Made by a program: the position numbers and the translations under genes. From assembly GCA_964640525.1 (NCBI GenBank), contig CAZXGS010000001.1, positions 164,440 through 228,439 on the forward strand: 64,000 nt of DNA. Direction: 5' to 3'. The DNA is from SZAS-103 sp964640525. Its GTDB lineage: Bacteria; Pseudomonadota; Gammaproteobacteria; Xanthomonadales; Xanthomonadaceae. Below are positions 26,843 through 38,028 of the stretch, one piece after another. The notes below the pieces were generated by a model. It did not search any database. It saw nothing but the letters and a program-made list of their open reading frames with translations, and had not been told where the DNA came from. Position 1 is the first letter of the stretch. Each line of letters starts with the position of its first letter.

Positions 26843-26897
26843 CTGAGGGCGCCTACACTGTCGCCACGGTCGCCCTGCTGGCGGCGCGAGAGCCGTC

Positions 26898-28895
26898 ATG
26901 AGCACACCCAACCCCGACGCGCCCGCGCGCTTTGCCGACCTCGATCTTCCCGAACCGCTGTTGCGCGCCCTTTCCGACGTCGGCTACGAGGCGCCATCGC
27001 CGATCCAGGCGGCAAGCCTGCCGCCGCTGCTGGCCGGGCGCGACCTGATCGGCCAGGCGCAGACCGGCACCGGCAAGACCGCCGCCTTCGCGCTGCCGAT
27101 CCTGGCGCGGGTGCATGCCGCGCGCATTCGCGCTGTGGATACCGCGCCGGCGCGCGCAGCCAGCCCGCGTCCACCGCGCGCACTCGTGCTGGCGCCCACC
27201 CGCGAGCTCGCCATCCAAGTCGCCGAGGCGTTCCAGCGCTACGCCGCGCACCTGCCCGACTTCCACGTGCTGCCGATCTACGGCGGCCAGGGCTACGGCC
27301 CGCAACTGTCGGCCCTGCGCCGCGGGGTGGAAGTGGTCGTGGGCACGCCAGGACGGGTGATCGATCACCTGGAGCGCGGCACCCTGGACCTGTCGGGGCT
27401 GGAATGCCTGGTGCTGGACGAGGCCGACGAAATGCTGCGGATGGGCTTCATCGACGACGTCGAGACGGTGCTGAAAAAGATTCCCGAGCAGCGCCAGGTA
27501 GTGCTGTTCTCGGCCACCATGCCAGGCCAGATCAAGCGCATCGCGCAAACCTACCTGCGCGACGCGGTGGAAATCGCGATTGCGGCCAAGACCACCACCG
27601 CCGCGGGGATTCGCCAGCGCTACTGGATAGCGAGCGGTGTCAACAAGCTCGACGCCTTGACCCGCATCCTGGAAGCCGAACCCTTCGAGGCCATGCTGGT
27701 GTTCGCGCGCACCAAGCAGGGCGCCGAGGAACTGGCCGGCAAGCTGGCCGCACGCGGGTTCGCAGCGGCGGCAATTCACGGCGATGTCGCGCAGCCGCAA
27801 CGCGAGCGCGCGATCGCCAGCCTGAAGGAAGGCCAGATCGACATCCTGGTCGCCACCGACGTCGCTGCCCGCGGGCTGGACGTGGAGCGGATCAGCCACG
27901 TGCTGAACTACGACATTCCCTACGACACCGAGAGTTACGTCCACCGCATCGGCCGCACCGGGCGCGCCGGGCGCACCGGCGAGGCGATCGTGTTCGTCGC
28001 CCCGCGCGAGCGGGGCATGCTGAGGGCAATCGAGCGCGCGACCCGGCAGCAGATCGAGCCGATGCAGTTGCCGAGCATCGAGACGGTCAACGACCAGCGG
28101 GTGGCGAAGTTCCTCGGCCGCATCGACGAGACCTTGGCCAGCGATGGCCTGGACCTGTTCCGCGAACTGGTGGCCCGCTACGAGCGCGAGCGCGAGGTTC
28201 CGGCGATCGAAATCGCTGCCGCCCTGGCCAGGCTGGTGCAGGGCAAGCAGCCGCTGTTGCTGGATCGCCCACCCACCTTCGCGCCGACCGCGACCCGGCA
28301 CGAACCCGCCGCGCCCGCCCAGCGCCCTGGGCACGGCCCATCGCGGGCAGCGCCGGGAGGCGCGGAATCGCGCGCAGCCGGCCGCAGGCATGCCGGCGGT
28401 TCGGAAGCTGCCGATGCGCAAGCCACGCCGGATGCTGCATCCAAACCTCCTCGCCCCATCGTCCACAACACCGCCGAAGCGCACTTCGAGCACGACGAAC
28501 CACCGCGCAAGGCGACGCGGCGTGCGCGCGACGAACCCGAGCCTGGCATGGAAACCTTCCGCATCGAGGTCGGTCACATCCACGGCGTGCAGCCTGGCAA
28601 CATCGTCGGCGCGATCGCCAACGAAGCCGACCTGGAAAGCCGCTACATCGGACGCATCGACATCCGCGACCAATTCAGCCTGGTGGATCTGCCCGTGGGC
28701 ATGCCGCGGCAACTGCTGGAACATCTCAAGCGCGTGCGCGTGGCCGGGCAACCGATCCGGATCCATCGCGTGGCGGCGGAAGGTGCGGAGGCGCCGCCGT
28801 CCAGACCGCCACGGGCACCCCACGCGCGCAAACCACCGCCGCACCGCGGCGCCAGTCATTCCTCGCGCAAGCCGCCGCCACGCAGGGGCGGTTGA
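26898..28895 (+). CDS. deaD: DEAD-box RNA helicase DeaD/CsdA
   Basis: A 665-residue ATP-dependent RNA helicase. The core shows the Q motif (YEAPSPIQ), motif I AQTGTGKT, Ia PTRELAIQ, motif II DEAD (LVLDEADEML), III SAT, and C-terminal motifs ARGLD and HRIGRTGRAGR. After the core, a helical dimerisation region (residues ~400-460) leads to a long Pro/Ala/Arg-rich linker and a DbpA-type RNA-binding domain (FRIEVGHIHGVQPGNIVGAI, YIGRIDI). The tail is basic with PPPHRGA and KPPPRRGG repeats. It remodels rRNA and mRNA structure, especially in the cold. No cold-shock promoter features were recognised. Confidence 0.92.
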   Translation: MSTPNPDAPARFADLDLPEPLLRALSDVGYEAPSPIQAASLPPLLAGRDLIGQAQTGTGKTAAFALPILARVHAARIRAVDTAPARAASPRPPRALVLAPTRELAIQVAEAFQRYAAHLPDFHVLPIYGGQGYGPQLSALRRGVEVVVGTPGRVIDHLERGTLDLSGLECLVLDEADEMLRMGFIDDVETVLKKIPEQRQVVLFSATMPGQIKRIAQTYLRDAVEIAIAAKTTTAAGIRQRYWIASGVNKLDALTRILEAEPFEAMLVFARTKQGAEELAGKLAARGFAAAAIHGDVAQPQRERAIASLKEGQIDILVATDVAARGLDVERISHVLNYDIPYDTESYVHRIGRTGRAGRTGEAIVFVAPRERGMLRAIERATRQQIEPMQLPSIETVNDQRVAKFLGRIDETLASDGLDLFRELVARYEREREVPAIEIAAALARLVQGKQPLLLDRPPTFAPTATRHEPAAPAQRPGHGPSRAAPGGAESRAAGRRHAGGSEAADAQATPDAASKPPRPIVHNTAEAHFEHDEPPRKATRRARDEPEPGMETFRIEVGHIHGVQPGNIVGAIANEADLESRYIGRIDIRDQFSLVDLPVGMPRQLLEHLKRVRVAGQPIRIHRVAAEGAEAPPSRPPRAPHARKPPPHRGASHSSRKPPPRRGG

Positions 28896-29275
28896 TCGTG
28901 CGCATCCTGGCGCGGAGCGCCGTCGGTCGTGATATCGCAACGCCGCGGCAATCCGGTTCTCGTCGGTCACCTTGCAAACGAACAACGGCTCATCGTTGAT
29001 CCGCCGCGACCGATTGTCAGTCAATGCATGCATGCGCCCGGGACGCGAATCGCCCGTGCGAAATTGGCTTGACTGGACCGTCGAGCAACGCGTCAGGCAA
29101 CTCACCGGCCCACCACCGGCACGGTGAGAACAACTTGCGTTGCCGGCATGATTTCGTGGGGATACCTCAGAGTCTGACCTTTTCGATTCTCGTGAATCGG
29201 CAACCTCGGTTCCAGCGTGCGTTGTAGGATGCCCTTGCGTGATTCGTGCCGATCCGTGCGGCGGGGGCGGACGCG
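28896..29275. other. Intergenic region before the TPR kinase gene
   Basis: About 380 bp without a convincing gene. It has a lower GC content than its neighbours, with short AT-rich pieces (GATTTCGTGGGGATACC, TTTTCGATTCTCGTGAATCGG, the latter a dyad CGATTC..GAATCG). Likely holds the kinase promoter; no definite element can be named. Confidence 0.35.
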
Positions 29276-31849
<2,574 letters not shown>

Positions 31850-32119
31850 ACGCTGACCGGCCACCGCGAGGTGGGCGATCCTGCGGTCGGCCCGGATTCG
31901 GATCTCGTTGCCAAGCCCCGTTGCGGGGCCAGCGTGCGCGTGGCGACCTGCCTGGCGTTCATGCGTTCATCTTGTCTGCTGATCCGAATCGACCACGATC
32001 AGCATCGTGGACGTCTTCCGATCCGCGGCCTGTCGGTCGCGATCCAGGCGATGTCCGCAGTCGCATCCGTTTGCCGTATCGACATGATTGGATACGCATG
32101 GCGATCACGGGAGCAATCC

Positions 32120-33133
32120 ATGGCATTCAGGAACTGGCTGGCAACTCTGGCGATGTTGGTATTGGCTGCGTTTGCGCTGGGACAGGTGCGCGCAGCGGAC
32201 ATGCCGGGGGCTTCGGATCACCCTGCGGTGGAGCGGTTTGCCGGCAGCAGCATCGTCGGCTACGAGGTGCACGATTTCGATGCGCTGGACTTCCAGACCT
32301 CCACGTTCAAGGAGTTCGACCTCGGCAAGCATGCGCGCGTGTATGTGAAGCCACCCCTGCATCTGGAGGGCAAGCTCACCCGCTTCTGGTACGAGGCGCC
32401 GGGCAAGACCCGGTCGCTGGAGATCTATCGCAACTACGCCAACGAGCTGACGACGCACGGATTCCACGCACTTTATGATTCGACCCGCGACCCGGCGGCG
32501 GGCCAATGGACGAACTTCCTGGCCTCCATGTCCAGCGATGGCACGGATTACATCAAGAACGATCGTTCGCAGTACGTGTTCTATTCGGCGAGCAGCCGTT
32601 CCCTTCACACTGGCACATTCCAGAAGGGCAATGTCACCGTGCGTCTGACGGCGATCGATTGGCCGCAGGAGGACAAGTCCTTCAAGGCCGTGCAGGGCGC
32701 CTACATCGCGGTGGACGTGATGGAAACCCAGGCGATGGCACAGAAGATGGTGGTGGTCAGTGCTTCGGAAATCAGCCAGTCGTTGACCGCCAATGGCAAG
32801 GTGGCCATCTACGGCATCCTGTTCGACACCAACAAGGCCATCATCAAGCCCGCCTCGCGGCCCTCGATCGACCAGATCGCGACGTTCCTCAAGGCCAATC
32901 CGCGCGTGAAGCTGCACGTGGTGGGCCATACCGATAGCGTCGGCAGCTTCGAAAGCAATCTGCAGCTCTCGCGCCGCCGCGCCGAGGCCGTCGCCAAGGC
33001 GCTGACGCAGGAATACGGGATTGCCGCGGGTCGGCTGATCGCCAACGGCGTGGCCTCGTTGGCGCCGGTTGCTTCCAATGCGACCGAGGATGGACGCGCC
33101 AGGAATCGTCGCGTGGAGCTGGTGTTGCAGTAA
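32120..33133 (+). CDS. OmpA-family protein with DUF4892-like N-domain
   Basis: A 337-residue exported protein. A Sec signal peptide (residues 1-25, ending VRAAD) precedes an N-terminal domain resembling DUF4892 (FKEFDLGKH, KLTRFWYEAPGKTRSLEIYRNY), then a C-terminal OmpA-like peptidoglycan-binding domain (residues ~225-337: ILFDTNKAIIKPAS, LHVVGHTDSVGSFESNLQLSRRRAEAV, DGRARNRRVELVL). The OmpA Asp/Arg pair for diaminopimelate binding is present (NRRVE). Probably anchors to the cell wall in the periplasm or outer membrane. Not lipidated. ATG 32120 is chosen because the signal peptide begins there. Confidence 0.87.
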   Translation: MAFRNWLATLAMLVLAAFALGQVRAADMPGASDHPAVERFAGSSIVGYEVHDFDALDFQTSTFKEFDLGKHARVYVKPPLHLEGKLTRFWYEAPGKTRSLEIYRNYANELTTHGFHALYDSTRDPAAGQWTNFLASMSSDGTDYIKNDRSQYVFYSASSRSLHTGTFQKGNVTVRLTAIDWPQEDKSFKAVQGAYIAVDVMETQAMAQKMVVVSASEISQSLTANGKVAIYGILFDTNKAIIKPASRPSIDQIATFLKANPRVKLHVVGHTDSVGSFESNLQLSRRRAEAVAKALTQEYGIAAGRLIANGVASLAPVASNATEDGRARNRRVELVLQ

Positions 33134-33523
33134 GGTACCTGCGGGCATCGAATTTCCGCCGGCATTTTTCGTGAGCCGTGGTTGCGATGGATCGATCGTC
33201 GGCCCAGCTCGATGCGCGCGGAAGTGAGCGCGCAAGCGCGGATTGGCGCAGGTACCTCGTAGCGCACGACGGTCGGTCGCCCTTCCGCAGTTGCGCTTCG
33301 CTTCACTCGCCGTGATCCGCTTGTGAGAGGACTTTCACCTCCAAGAGTGCGCCCGTGTCGGGCGCACAACAAAAACGCCCAACCGAGAACGCTTGGGCGC
33401 TGGATATTGGTGGTGCTGAGGCGACCGCACGCGGCCTATCAAGGATTCGGCCACTTTCATTTGCCGATTTTGACGCGCATGAGCGGGAGTTGGCCTTGAC
33501 AGCCCTTGCAGGTGGCGATTGTT
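33134..33523. other. Intergenic region with two hairpins
   Basis: A 390-bp gap between the OmpA-type gene and the toxin remnant. It contains a perfect 9-bp hairpin, GTGCGCCCG-TGT-CGGGCGCAC (33347-33367), and next to it the terminator listed separately. No gene supported; short frames here lack family features. Confidence 0.45.
33371..33399 (-). terminator. Rho-independent terminator of the TA operon
   Basis: On the minus strand CGCCCAA (33399-33393) pairs with TTGGGCG (33382-33376), followed by TTTTTG. It lies 125 bp beyond the stop of the ParE remnant and would end the minus-strand toxin-antitoxin transcript. Confidence 0.65.
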
Positions 33524-33807
33524 TTACGGCTGTCTGGGTGGCCACATCCGCGCGGTATGCACCAGGGCCAGAATCCACACGGTGTTGTCCTGCACCTCGT
33601 AGACCAGTCGGTAGCTTTCGTGCGGGATGAGTTCGCGTGTCCCTGCAATCAGTCCTGCTTTGCCAAGGTGCGGGGTTCGGCCAAGCGACCTGCCGTCTCA
33701 GCGAACAGTTTATCCATCCGGATGGCGGCGAGCGGATTGTCCTGGCTGATGTAGTCAAAGATGTCGGCACGGTCTTGCTCGGCGGCGGTCGCCCAGATGA
33801 CTCTCAT
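33524..33807 (-). pseudogene. Frameshifted RelE/ParE-family toxin
   Basis: The minus strand from ATG 33807 reads MRVIWATAAEQDRADIFDYI..., a clear ParE start, but meets TGA after KQD. Shifting frame by one base near 33651-33658 restores GLIAGTRELIPHESYRLVY and VWILALVHTARMWPP, the usual ParE C-terminal half, up to TAA at 33524. The total of 284 nt is one base short of a multiple of three, so a single-base deletion (or a sequencing error) breaks the gene. ParE toxins inhibit DNA gyrase. Its start overlaps the antitoxin stop by four bases (ATGA). Confidence 0.8.
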
Positions 33808-34097
33808 GCCCCTGCGCCGCCAGCCTTGGCCAGCGACTGTGCGCGTCGTGCAGCGAAGCGTGCCTCGACCTCATCGGCGCTGGCGTAGTCACCGGCCCGG
33901 ATTTGCTCCCGCGCATCCGCGACCTTGCCACGCAGGAATTCCTCGTACTCGCGCGATTGGCGCTGGCGCTGCACGAATTCACGCATCAATTCACGCAGGA
34001 TCTGCGAAGCCGGGCGATGGCTGGCCTCAGCCTCGGCCATGAACTCAGCGCGCAGCTCTGGCTCGAGCTTCATGGTGAAAACGGCTTCTTTGGACAT
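33804..34097 (-). CDS. RelB/ParD-type antitoxin
   Basis: A 97-residue antitoxin. The N-terminal half (KEAVFTMKLEPELRAEFMAEAE, RPASQILRELMREFV) is a ribbon-helix-helix DNA-binding domain; the C-terminal half is a charged helical tail (REYEEFLRGKVADAREQIRAGDYASADEVEARF) that would bind the toxin. It is intact while its partner toxin is frameshifted. Such antitoxins repress their own operon; a near-palindrome lies 134 bp upstream. Downstream ATGA overlap with the toxin is typical for this class. Confidence 0.85.
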   Translation of the reverse strand: MSKEAVFTMKLEPELRAEFMAEAEASHRPASQILRELMREFVQRQRQSREYEEFLRGKVADAREQIRAGDYASADEVEARFAARRAQSLAKAGGAGA

Positions 34098-34165
34098 GGT
34101 GTGCCTCCTAAGGAAAGTCTGAACAAGCCGAAAGCCCTACCGGTTTGCTGCCGCAAACCGTTGAT

Positions 34166-34200
34166 TCCGTTCATGGTTCGACAGGCTCACCACGAACGGA
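34166..34200. repeat. REP-like 35-bp imperfect palindrome, copy 2
   Basis: Exact reverse complement of 22243-22277, here reading TCCGTTCATGGTTCG...ACGAACGGA. It sits in the upstream region of the antitoxin gene. Can fold as a hairpin; known repeats of this kind are spread in intergenic DNA of related genomes. Confidence 0.7.
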
Positions 34201-34230
34201 ATCCAATTGGCTGTTCCCTAACGTCTTGCA

Positions 34231-34258
34231 TACTGACCAAGTATATACGTTGTCAGTA
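34231..34258. promoter_or_regulatory. 28-bp near-perfect palindrome, operator-like
   Basis: TACTGAC (34231-34237) and GTCAGTA (34252-34258) flank the self-complementary GTATATAC (34241-34248). Twenty-four of 28 positions are symmetric. It lies between the divergent antitoxin and AlpA-like genes, so it could be the binding site of either DNA-binding protein, or a recombination site. Confidence 0.5.
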
Positions 34259-34355
34259 TTCAAGTCATCCGCGATGGGCTGGGCACCCTGCTCAAGAATC
34301 GCTTGCCAGCATTGAGTCTCAGCGCCTTCATCGTGCCATTTCAATGGACGCAACG

Positions 34356-34685
34356 ATGAGCGAACAATTCCTTTCTCCGATAGATCCAGCCATCCGCTGG
34401 GCACTGCACGCCCAGACGCTGACGACGTGGCGTAGCCTCCGGCGCGGCCCACCCTTCGTCAAGCTGGGCAAGACGGTGCGCTATGCGATGAGCGACGTGC
34501 TCGAGTTCGAGCGCAATGGCCTGCGCAAGCCCGTTCCCAAGGCCGCACCCAAGATGGTCGTGCCGGAAGAACTCGGTCCGCAGCCGACCGTTCGTGACGT
34601 GGCAGCCAGCCTGAGTCTCGGGGGCTGCGACGGTGGGGCAATCGAGGACATCCACAATCAATTTCAAGCCTGCCAACCAGAATAG
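34356..34685 (+). CDS. AlpA/excisionase-like helix-turn-helix protein
   Basis: A 109-residue protein. The N-terminal half (LHAQTLTTWRSLRRGPPFVKLGKTVRYAMSDVLEFER) is a MerR-type winged helix as in AlpA and phage excisionases: a helix-turn-helix followed by the GPPFVKLGxxVRY wing. The C-terminal half is Pro/Val-rich and unrecognised. Start could be ATG 34344 or 34356. There is no integrase next to it. Together with the broken toxin gene it suggests a decayed mobile element. Confidence 0.7.
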   Translation: MSEQFLSPIDPAIRWALHAQTLTTWRSLRRGPPFVKLGKTVRYAMSDVLEFERNGLRKPVPKAAPKMVVPEELGPQPTVRDVAASLSLGGCDGGAIEDIHNQFQACQPE

Positions 34686-34823
34686 AGGGTGTCCTGGATC
34701 CGCTGGATCCACCGCTGGATCCGCCGGAAGTCACCCTCACGAACGGCACGAGAGAGGCGCGGTGCGTCCCGGCAGACTGATTCCGGGGCGCGCACGGCGC
34801 GCGATCACGCATGGAAGGGATGC

Positions 34824-35702
34824 ATGAACTGCGAACTTGTCATCGATGCGGTGCAATACCGCTACCCGGGAGGCCAGGAGGCCGTGGCGGGCATCGATCT
34901 GCGGATGGGTCCGGGCATCCTCGGCCTGCTGGGTCCCAACGGCGCCGGCAAATCCACGCTGATGCGTATTTTGGCGACGCTGTCGAAGCCCACCTCGGGC
35001 CGCGTGCTGTGGAACGGCGTGGACATTGCGCGCAAGCCGGACGCGTTGCGCACGGAACTGGGCTACCTGCCGCAGGACTTCGGCGTCTATCCGACCCTGA
35101 GCGCGCGGGAATTTCTCGCCTATCTGGCGGCGGTCAAGGGCTTGCCGTCGGCGCGTGCGAAGTCGCGCGTCGAAACTTGCCTCGCGCAGGTTGGATTGAC
35201 CGAAGCGGCCGACCGCCGCCTTGGCGATTACTCTGGCGGCATGCGCCAGCGCGTCGGCATCGCCCAGGCCCTGCTCAACGATCCGAAGCTGTTGATCGTC
35301 GACGAACCCACGGTGGGACTGGATCCCGAGGAACGCCTGCGCTTCCGCCACCTGCTCACGGACCTTGCCGGCGAGCGCCTGGTGATCTTGTCCACCCACA
35401 TCGTCTCCGATGTCGAGGCCAGCGCGACCGATCTGGCGGTGATGGCGAAGGGAAAGCTGCTGTTCCACGGTGCCCCCGAGCCGCTGCTGGCACAGGCGGA
35501 CGGCCGCGTCTGGGAATGGCTGGTGCACGATTCCAAGGTTGCCGAGTTGCGCACGCGGCTGGCGATCAGCGCCTCGTTGCGGCGTCCGGATGGCGTGCGC
35601 CTGCGCGTGGTTTGCGATGCGCCGCCTTCGCCGGACGCGCGGCTTTGCACGCCCGACCTCGAAGACGCCTACCTCGGCCTGTTGACGCGCGCGGCGGCTT
35701 GA
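34824..35702 (+). CDS. ABC exporter ATP-binding protein
   Basis: A 292-residue ATPase of the CcmA/NodI (DRA-type) exporter group. Walker A GPNGAGKST, Q loop LPQDFGVYPTLS, signature YSGGMRQRVGIAQALL, Walker B LLIVDEPTVGLDP and the switch His in STHIVSDVE are all present. GGAAGGGA precedes the ATG at 34824. It pairs with the permease that starts 1 bp after its stop. A short run of GGATCC-containing repeats (about 34696-34726) lies in the leader. Cargo is unknown. Confidence 0.92.
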   Translation: MNCELVIDAVQYRYPGGQEAVAGIDLRMGPGILGLLGPNGAGKSTLMRILATLSKPTSGRVLWNGVDIARKPDALRTELGYLPQDFGVYPTLSAREFLAYLAAVKGLPSARAKSRVETCLAQVGLTEAADRRLGDYSGGMRQRVGIAQALLNDPKLLIVDEPTVGLDPEERLRFRHLLTDLAGERLVILSTHIVSDVEASATDLAVMAKGKLLFHGAPEPLLAQADGRVWEWLVHDSKVAELRTRLAISASLRRPDGVRLRVVCDAPPSPDARLCTPDLEDAYLGLLTRAAA

Positions 35703-35703
35703 C

Positions 35704-37263
35704 ATGGACGCCCTGCGCCGCTTCCTCGCGATCCTCGCCACTGACCTGCGCGACCGCAGTCGCACGCCGCGCTTCCTGGTCGTGCTGGGACTCGTCGCCG
35801 CCACGACATGGTGGTGCTTCCCGCCGACCAGCGCCGGGTACATCACGGTCGGTCTGGGCGACCATGCGCGTGGCGCCTATTCGAGCGCGTGGATTGGCAT
35901 GGTGCTGGCCTTGATGTACGCGACGCTGCTGTCGCTGCTGGGCTTCTACCTCGTGCGCGGCACCCTGGTGCGCGATTTCGAGACGCGGGTGTGGCAACTG
36001 CTGGTGGCGACGCCGATGACACGCCGCGGTTACCTGCTGGCGAAGTGGGCCAGCCACATGGCGGTATTCACGCTGATGATGCTGGTCGGCACGGCAATCG
36101 GGCTGGTCGTGCAGTGGCTGCGCGCCGAGGACCGCAGCTTCGACTTGATCGAACTGGCGAAACCGCTGCTGGTGATCGCGCTGCCGTCGTTCGCGATGAC
36201 GGCGTTCTTCGCGATCGTGTTCGACCTCGTGCCATGGCTGCGCCGCACTGGCGGCAACGTGCTGTACTTCTTCGTGTGGATGTTCGTGTTCGTGACCGCG
36301 ATGACTTTCATCGATTCCGGCCACGCGGCCTGGGCACAGCACACCTGGCTCAGCGATCCGAATGGCGTCGCCCTGGCCGAGCGCGATCTCTACCGCCATG
36401 CCGTGGCCCAGGGCCTGCGCCCCGACGACAGCGGCCTGTCGATCGGCGTGAATCCGACCTCGTACGTCACCCGTTTTGCCTGGACGCACTGGTCGCTGCG
36501 GTCGGTCGACGTCCTCGGGCGCCTGCTTTGGCTCGTGCTGCCGATGGCTGGCGTCGCCGCGCTGGCGCCGTTGCTCGATCGCGCCGCCGGGAAAGCCGGG
36601 TCGTCCTCCGCGAATCCCCAGACGAGAGCAGGAGCGAAGTTGCGCTGGCTCGATCCGCTGCTGCGTCCTTTCGAGTTCTCCGCGACCGGCAAGCTGTTCG
36701 CCGCTGAATGCCGGCTGGTGCTGCGTCAGCGCGGCAGCGGATGGTGGCTGGTGATGCTGGCATGCCTGGCAATCCAGGCCTTCGGCAGCGGCGACGCCAT
36801 CGGCATCGGCGTGATCGGAGCATGGTTGTTCTGCACGGACCTGTTCGCCCGCGCCGTGCTGCGCGAGCGCGAGACGCGCACCGGCGCAATGGTCTTTGCC
36901 GCGGCAGGAGCCGTAACGCGCGTGCTGCTCGCACGCATCGGCGTTGCCCTGTCGATCGGGCTCGCAGTCGTGGCCCCTGCGATGATCCGCATGGCGGGGC
37001 ATGACGCATCGGCCTTCCTTGCGCTGGTTGCGACCGCCGGCGGCGTCGCGCTGGCTGGTCTGGCCCTCGGTGCAGCCTGCCGCAGCCCGCGACCGTTCGA
37101 AATCACGATCGTCGCACTGGCTTACGCCGGCGTGCAGAACGTCGGCCCGCTGGCGGTTGTAGCGCATCCGGCGGACGCCCTGCGCCTGCAGGCCTTGCTG
37201 CTGCCGGCCTGCGCCGTCGCGCTGCTGCTGGCCTGGCCACGCCTGGCCCGCGCTCGCACCTGA
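35704..37263 (+). CDS. ABC exporter permease
   Basis: A 519-residue integral membrane protein with about ten to twelve helices, in two blocks (residues 20-250 and 340-515). Segments such as DFETRVWQLLVATPMTRRGYLLAKW and FSATGKLFAAECRLVLRQRGSGWW recall ABC-2 type permeases, in which coupling helices precede each membrane block. It starts immediately after the ATPase gene and is surely its partner. The exporter may act on lipids, peptides or drugs; the sequence does not decide. Confidence 0.82.
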   Translation: MDALRRFLAILATDLRDRSRTPRFLVVLGLVAATTWWCFPPTSAGYITVGLGDHARGAYSSAWIGMVLALMYATLLSLLGFYLVRGTLVRDFETRVWQLLVATPMTRRGYLLAKWASHMAVFTLMMLVGTAIGLVVQWLRAEDRSFDLIELAKPLLVIALPSFAMTAFFAIVFDLVPWLRRTGGNVLYFFVWMFVFVTAMTFIDSGHAAWAQHTWLSDPNGVALAERDLYRHAVAQGLRPDDSGLSIGVNPTSYVTRFAWTHWSLRSVDVLGRLLWLVLPMAGVAALAPLLDRAAGKAGSSSANPQTRAGAKLRWLDPLLRPFEFSATGKLFAAECRLVLRQRGSGWWLVMLACLAIQAFGSGDAIGIGVIGAWLFCTDLFARAVLRERETRTGAMVFAAAGAVTRVLLARIGVALSIGLAVVAPAMIRMAGHDASAFLALVATAGGVALAGLALGAACRSPRPFEITIVALAYAGVQNVGPLAVVAHPADALRLQALLLPACAVALLLAWPRLARART

Positions 37264-37314
37264 ACGTGCGGATTGCGCTGTGGCAATCCGGTAACGCGAT
37301 CGTCACAGCTTCGA

Positions 37315-37926
37315 TCAGCTCAGCAGGCCGGACAACGCATCCGGGTGCAGGTGCCAGCCCAGCAGCCCGGCCAGACCCATCAGCACGCCAAAACCGGTCG
37401 GGATCAACGCGATCCCGTACAGCCAGCGCTTGTGAGTAAGCGCGGTCATCGCCAGCATCGAGATGGCGATCGCCAGCAATGCATCGGACAGGTCGAACTG
37501 GTCGTCACGGTAATTGAGGGCGTTGTACTGCGCGCCATCGGCAATGGCCTTGGCCTTCACCTGCCGCTTCTTGGCCTCCTGGTCCTTGACCAGCGCGTCG
37601 AAGCGGGCTGCGGCCGAGGCAAAGGCAGGCTGGGCGGAGGGTGGTGCCGTCGCCGCCTGCAAGTTCACCTGGGCCAGCGCCGCCCTGGCGACTTCCTCAC
37701 GCAGGTTGCGCGCCTGGTAAAAGCCCCAGTCGTCGATGCGGTCGGCCTGCGCCTGCGCCATCGCCTGGCAGATGTTGTCGTCCTTGATCTTGCACACCGC
37801 CATGAACGTGGCCAGCAGCGCCACTGTGATCGCAACCCAGGCATTCAGCCGCGCGTTGGCACGGTCCCTGGTCGGCTCGCCTTCGTCACGCGCGCCTTCG
37901 ACCGTTTCCATCAGATCAACGTCCAT
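37315..37926 (-). CDS. DUF4337 membrane protein
   Basis: A 203-residue protein. A first transmembrane helix (NAWVAITVALLATFMAVCKIKDDN) is followed by a helical soluble region (QAQADRIDDWGFYQARNLREEV ... KDQEAKKRQVKAKA) and two C-terminal helices (LLAIAISMLAMTALT, IALIPTGFGVLMGLAGLLG). This layout and the NDWxxYQAKxxR-type motif match DUF4337. Role unknown. Start at MDVDLMETVEG (37926) or METVEG. It lies downstream of the caspase-like gene on the same strand, separated by 102 bp. Confidence 0.75.
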   Translation of the reverse strand: MDVDLMETVEGARDEGEPTRDRANARLNAWVAITVALLATFMAVCKIKDDNICQAMAQAQADRIDDWGFYQARNLREEVARAALAQVNLQAATAPPSAQPAFASAAARFDALVKDQEAKKRQVKAKAIADGAQYNALNYRDDQFDLSDALLAIAISMLAMTALTHKRWLYGIALIPTGFGVLMGLAGLLGWHLHPDALSGLLS

Positions 37927-38028
37927 CGCAACTGCCCCGCCGCAAGAGGGCGCGGAGCCTGACAGGACGACGTTAGCTTTTCCTCTACGCGGCCCACGCC
38001 AGGCCATGGCGTGGGCCTGGCCGCTCCA

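Noticed and set aside
34690..34730. GGATCC-containing short repeats as a regulatory array
   Set aside because: Only three imperfect copies in about 35 bp just before the ABC gene; too little to claim a function.
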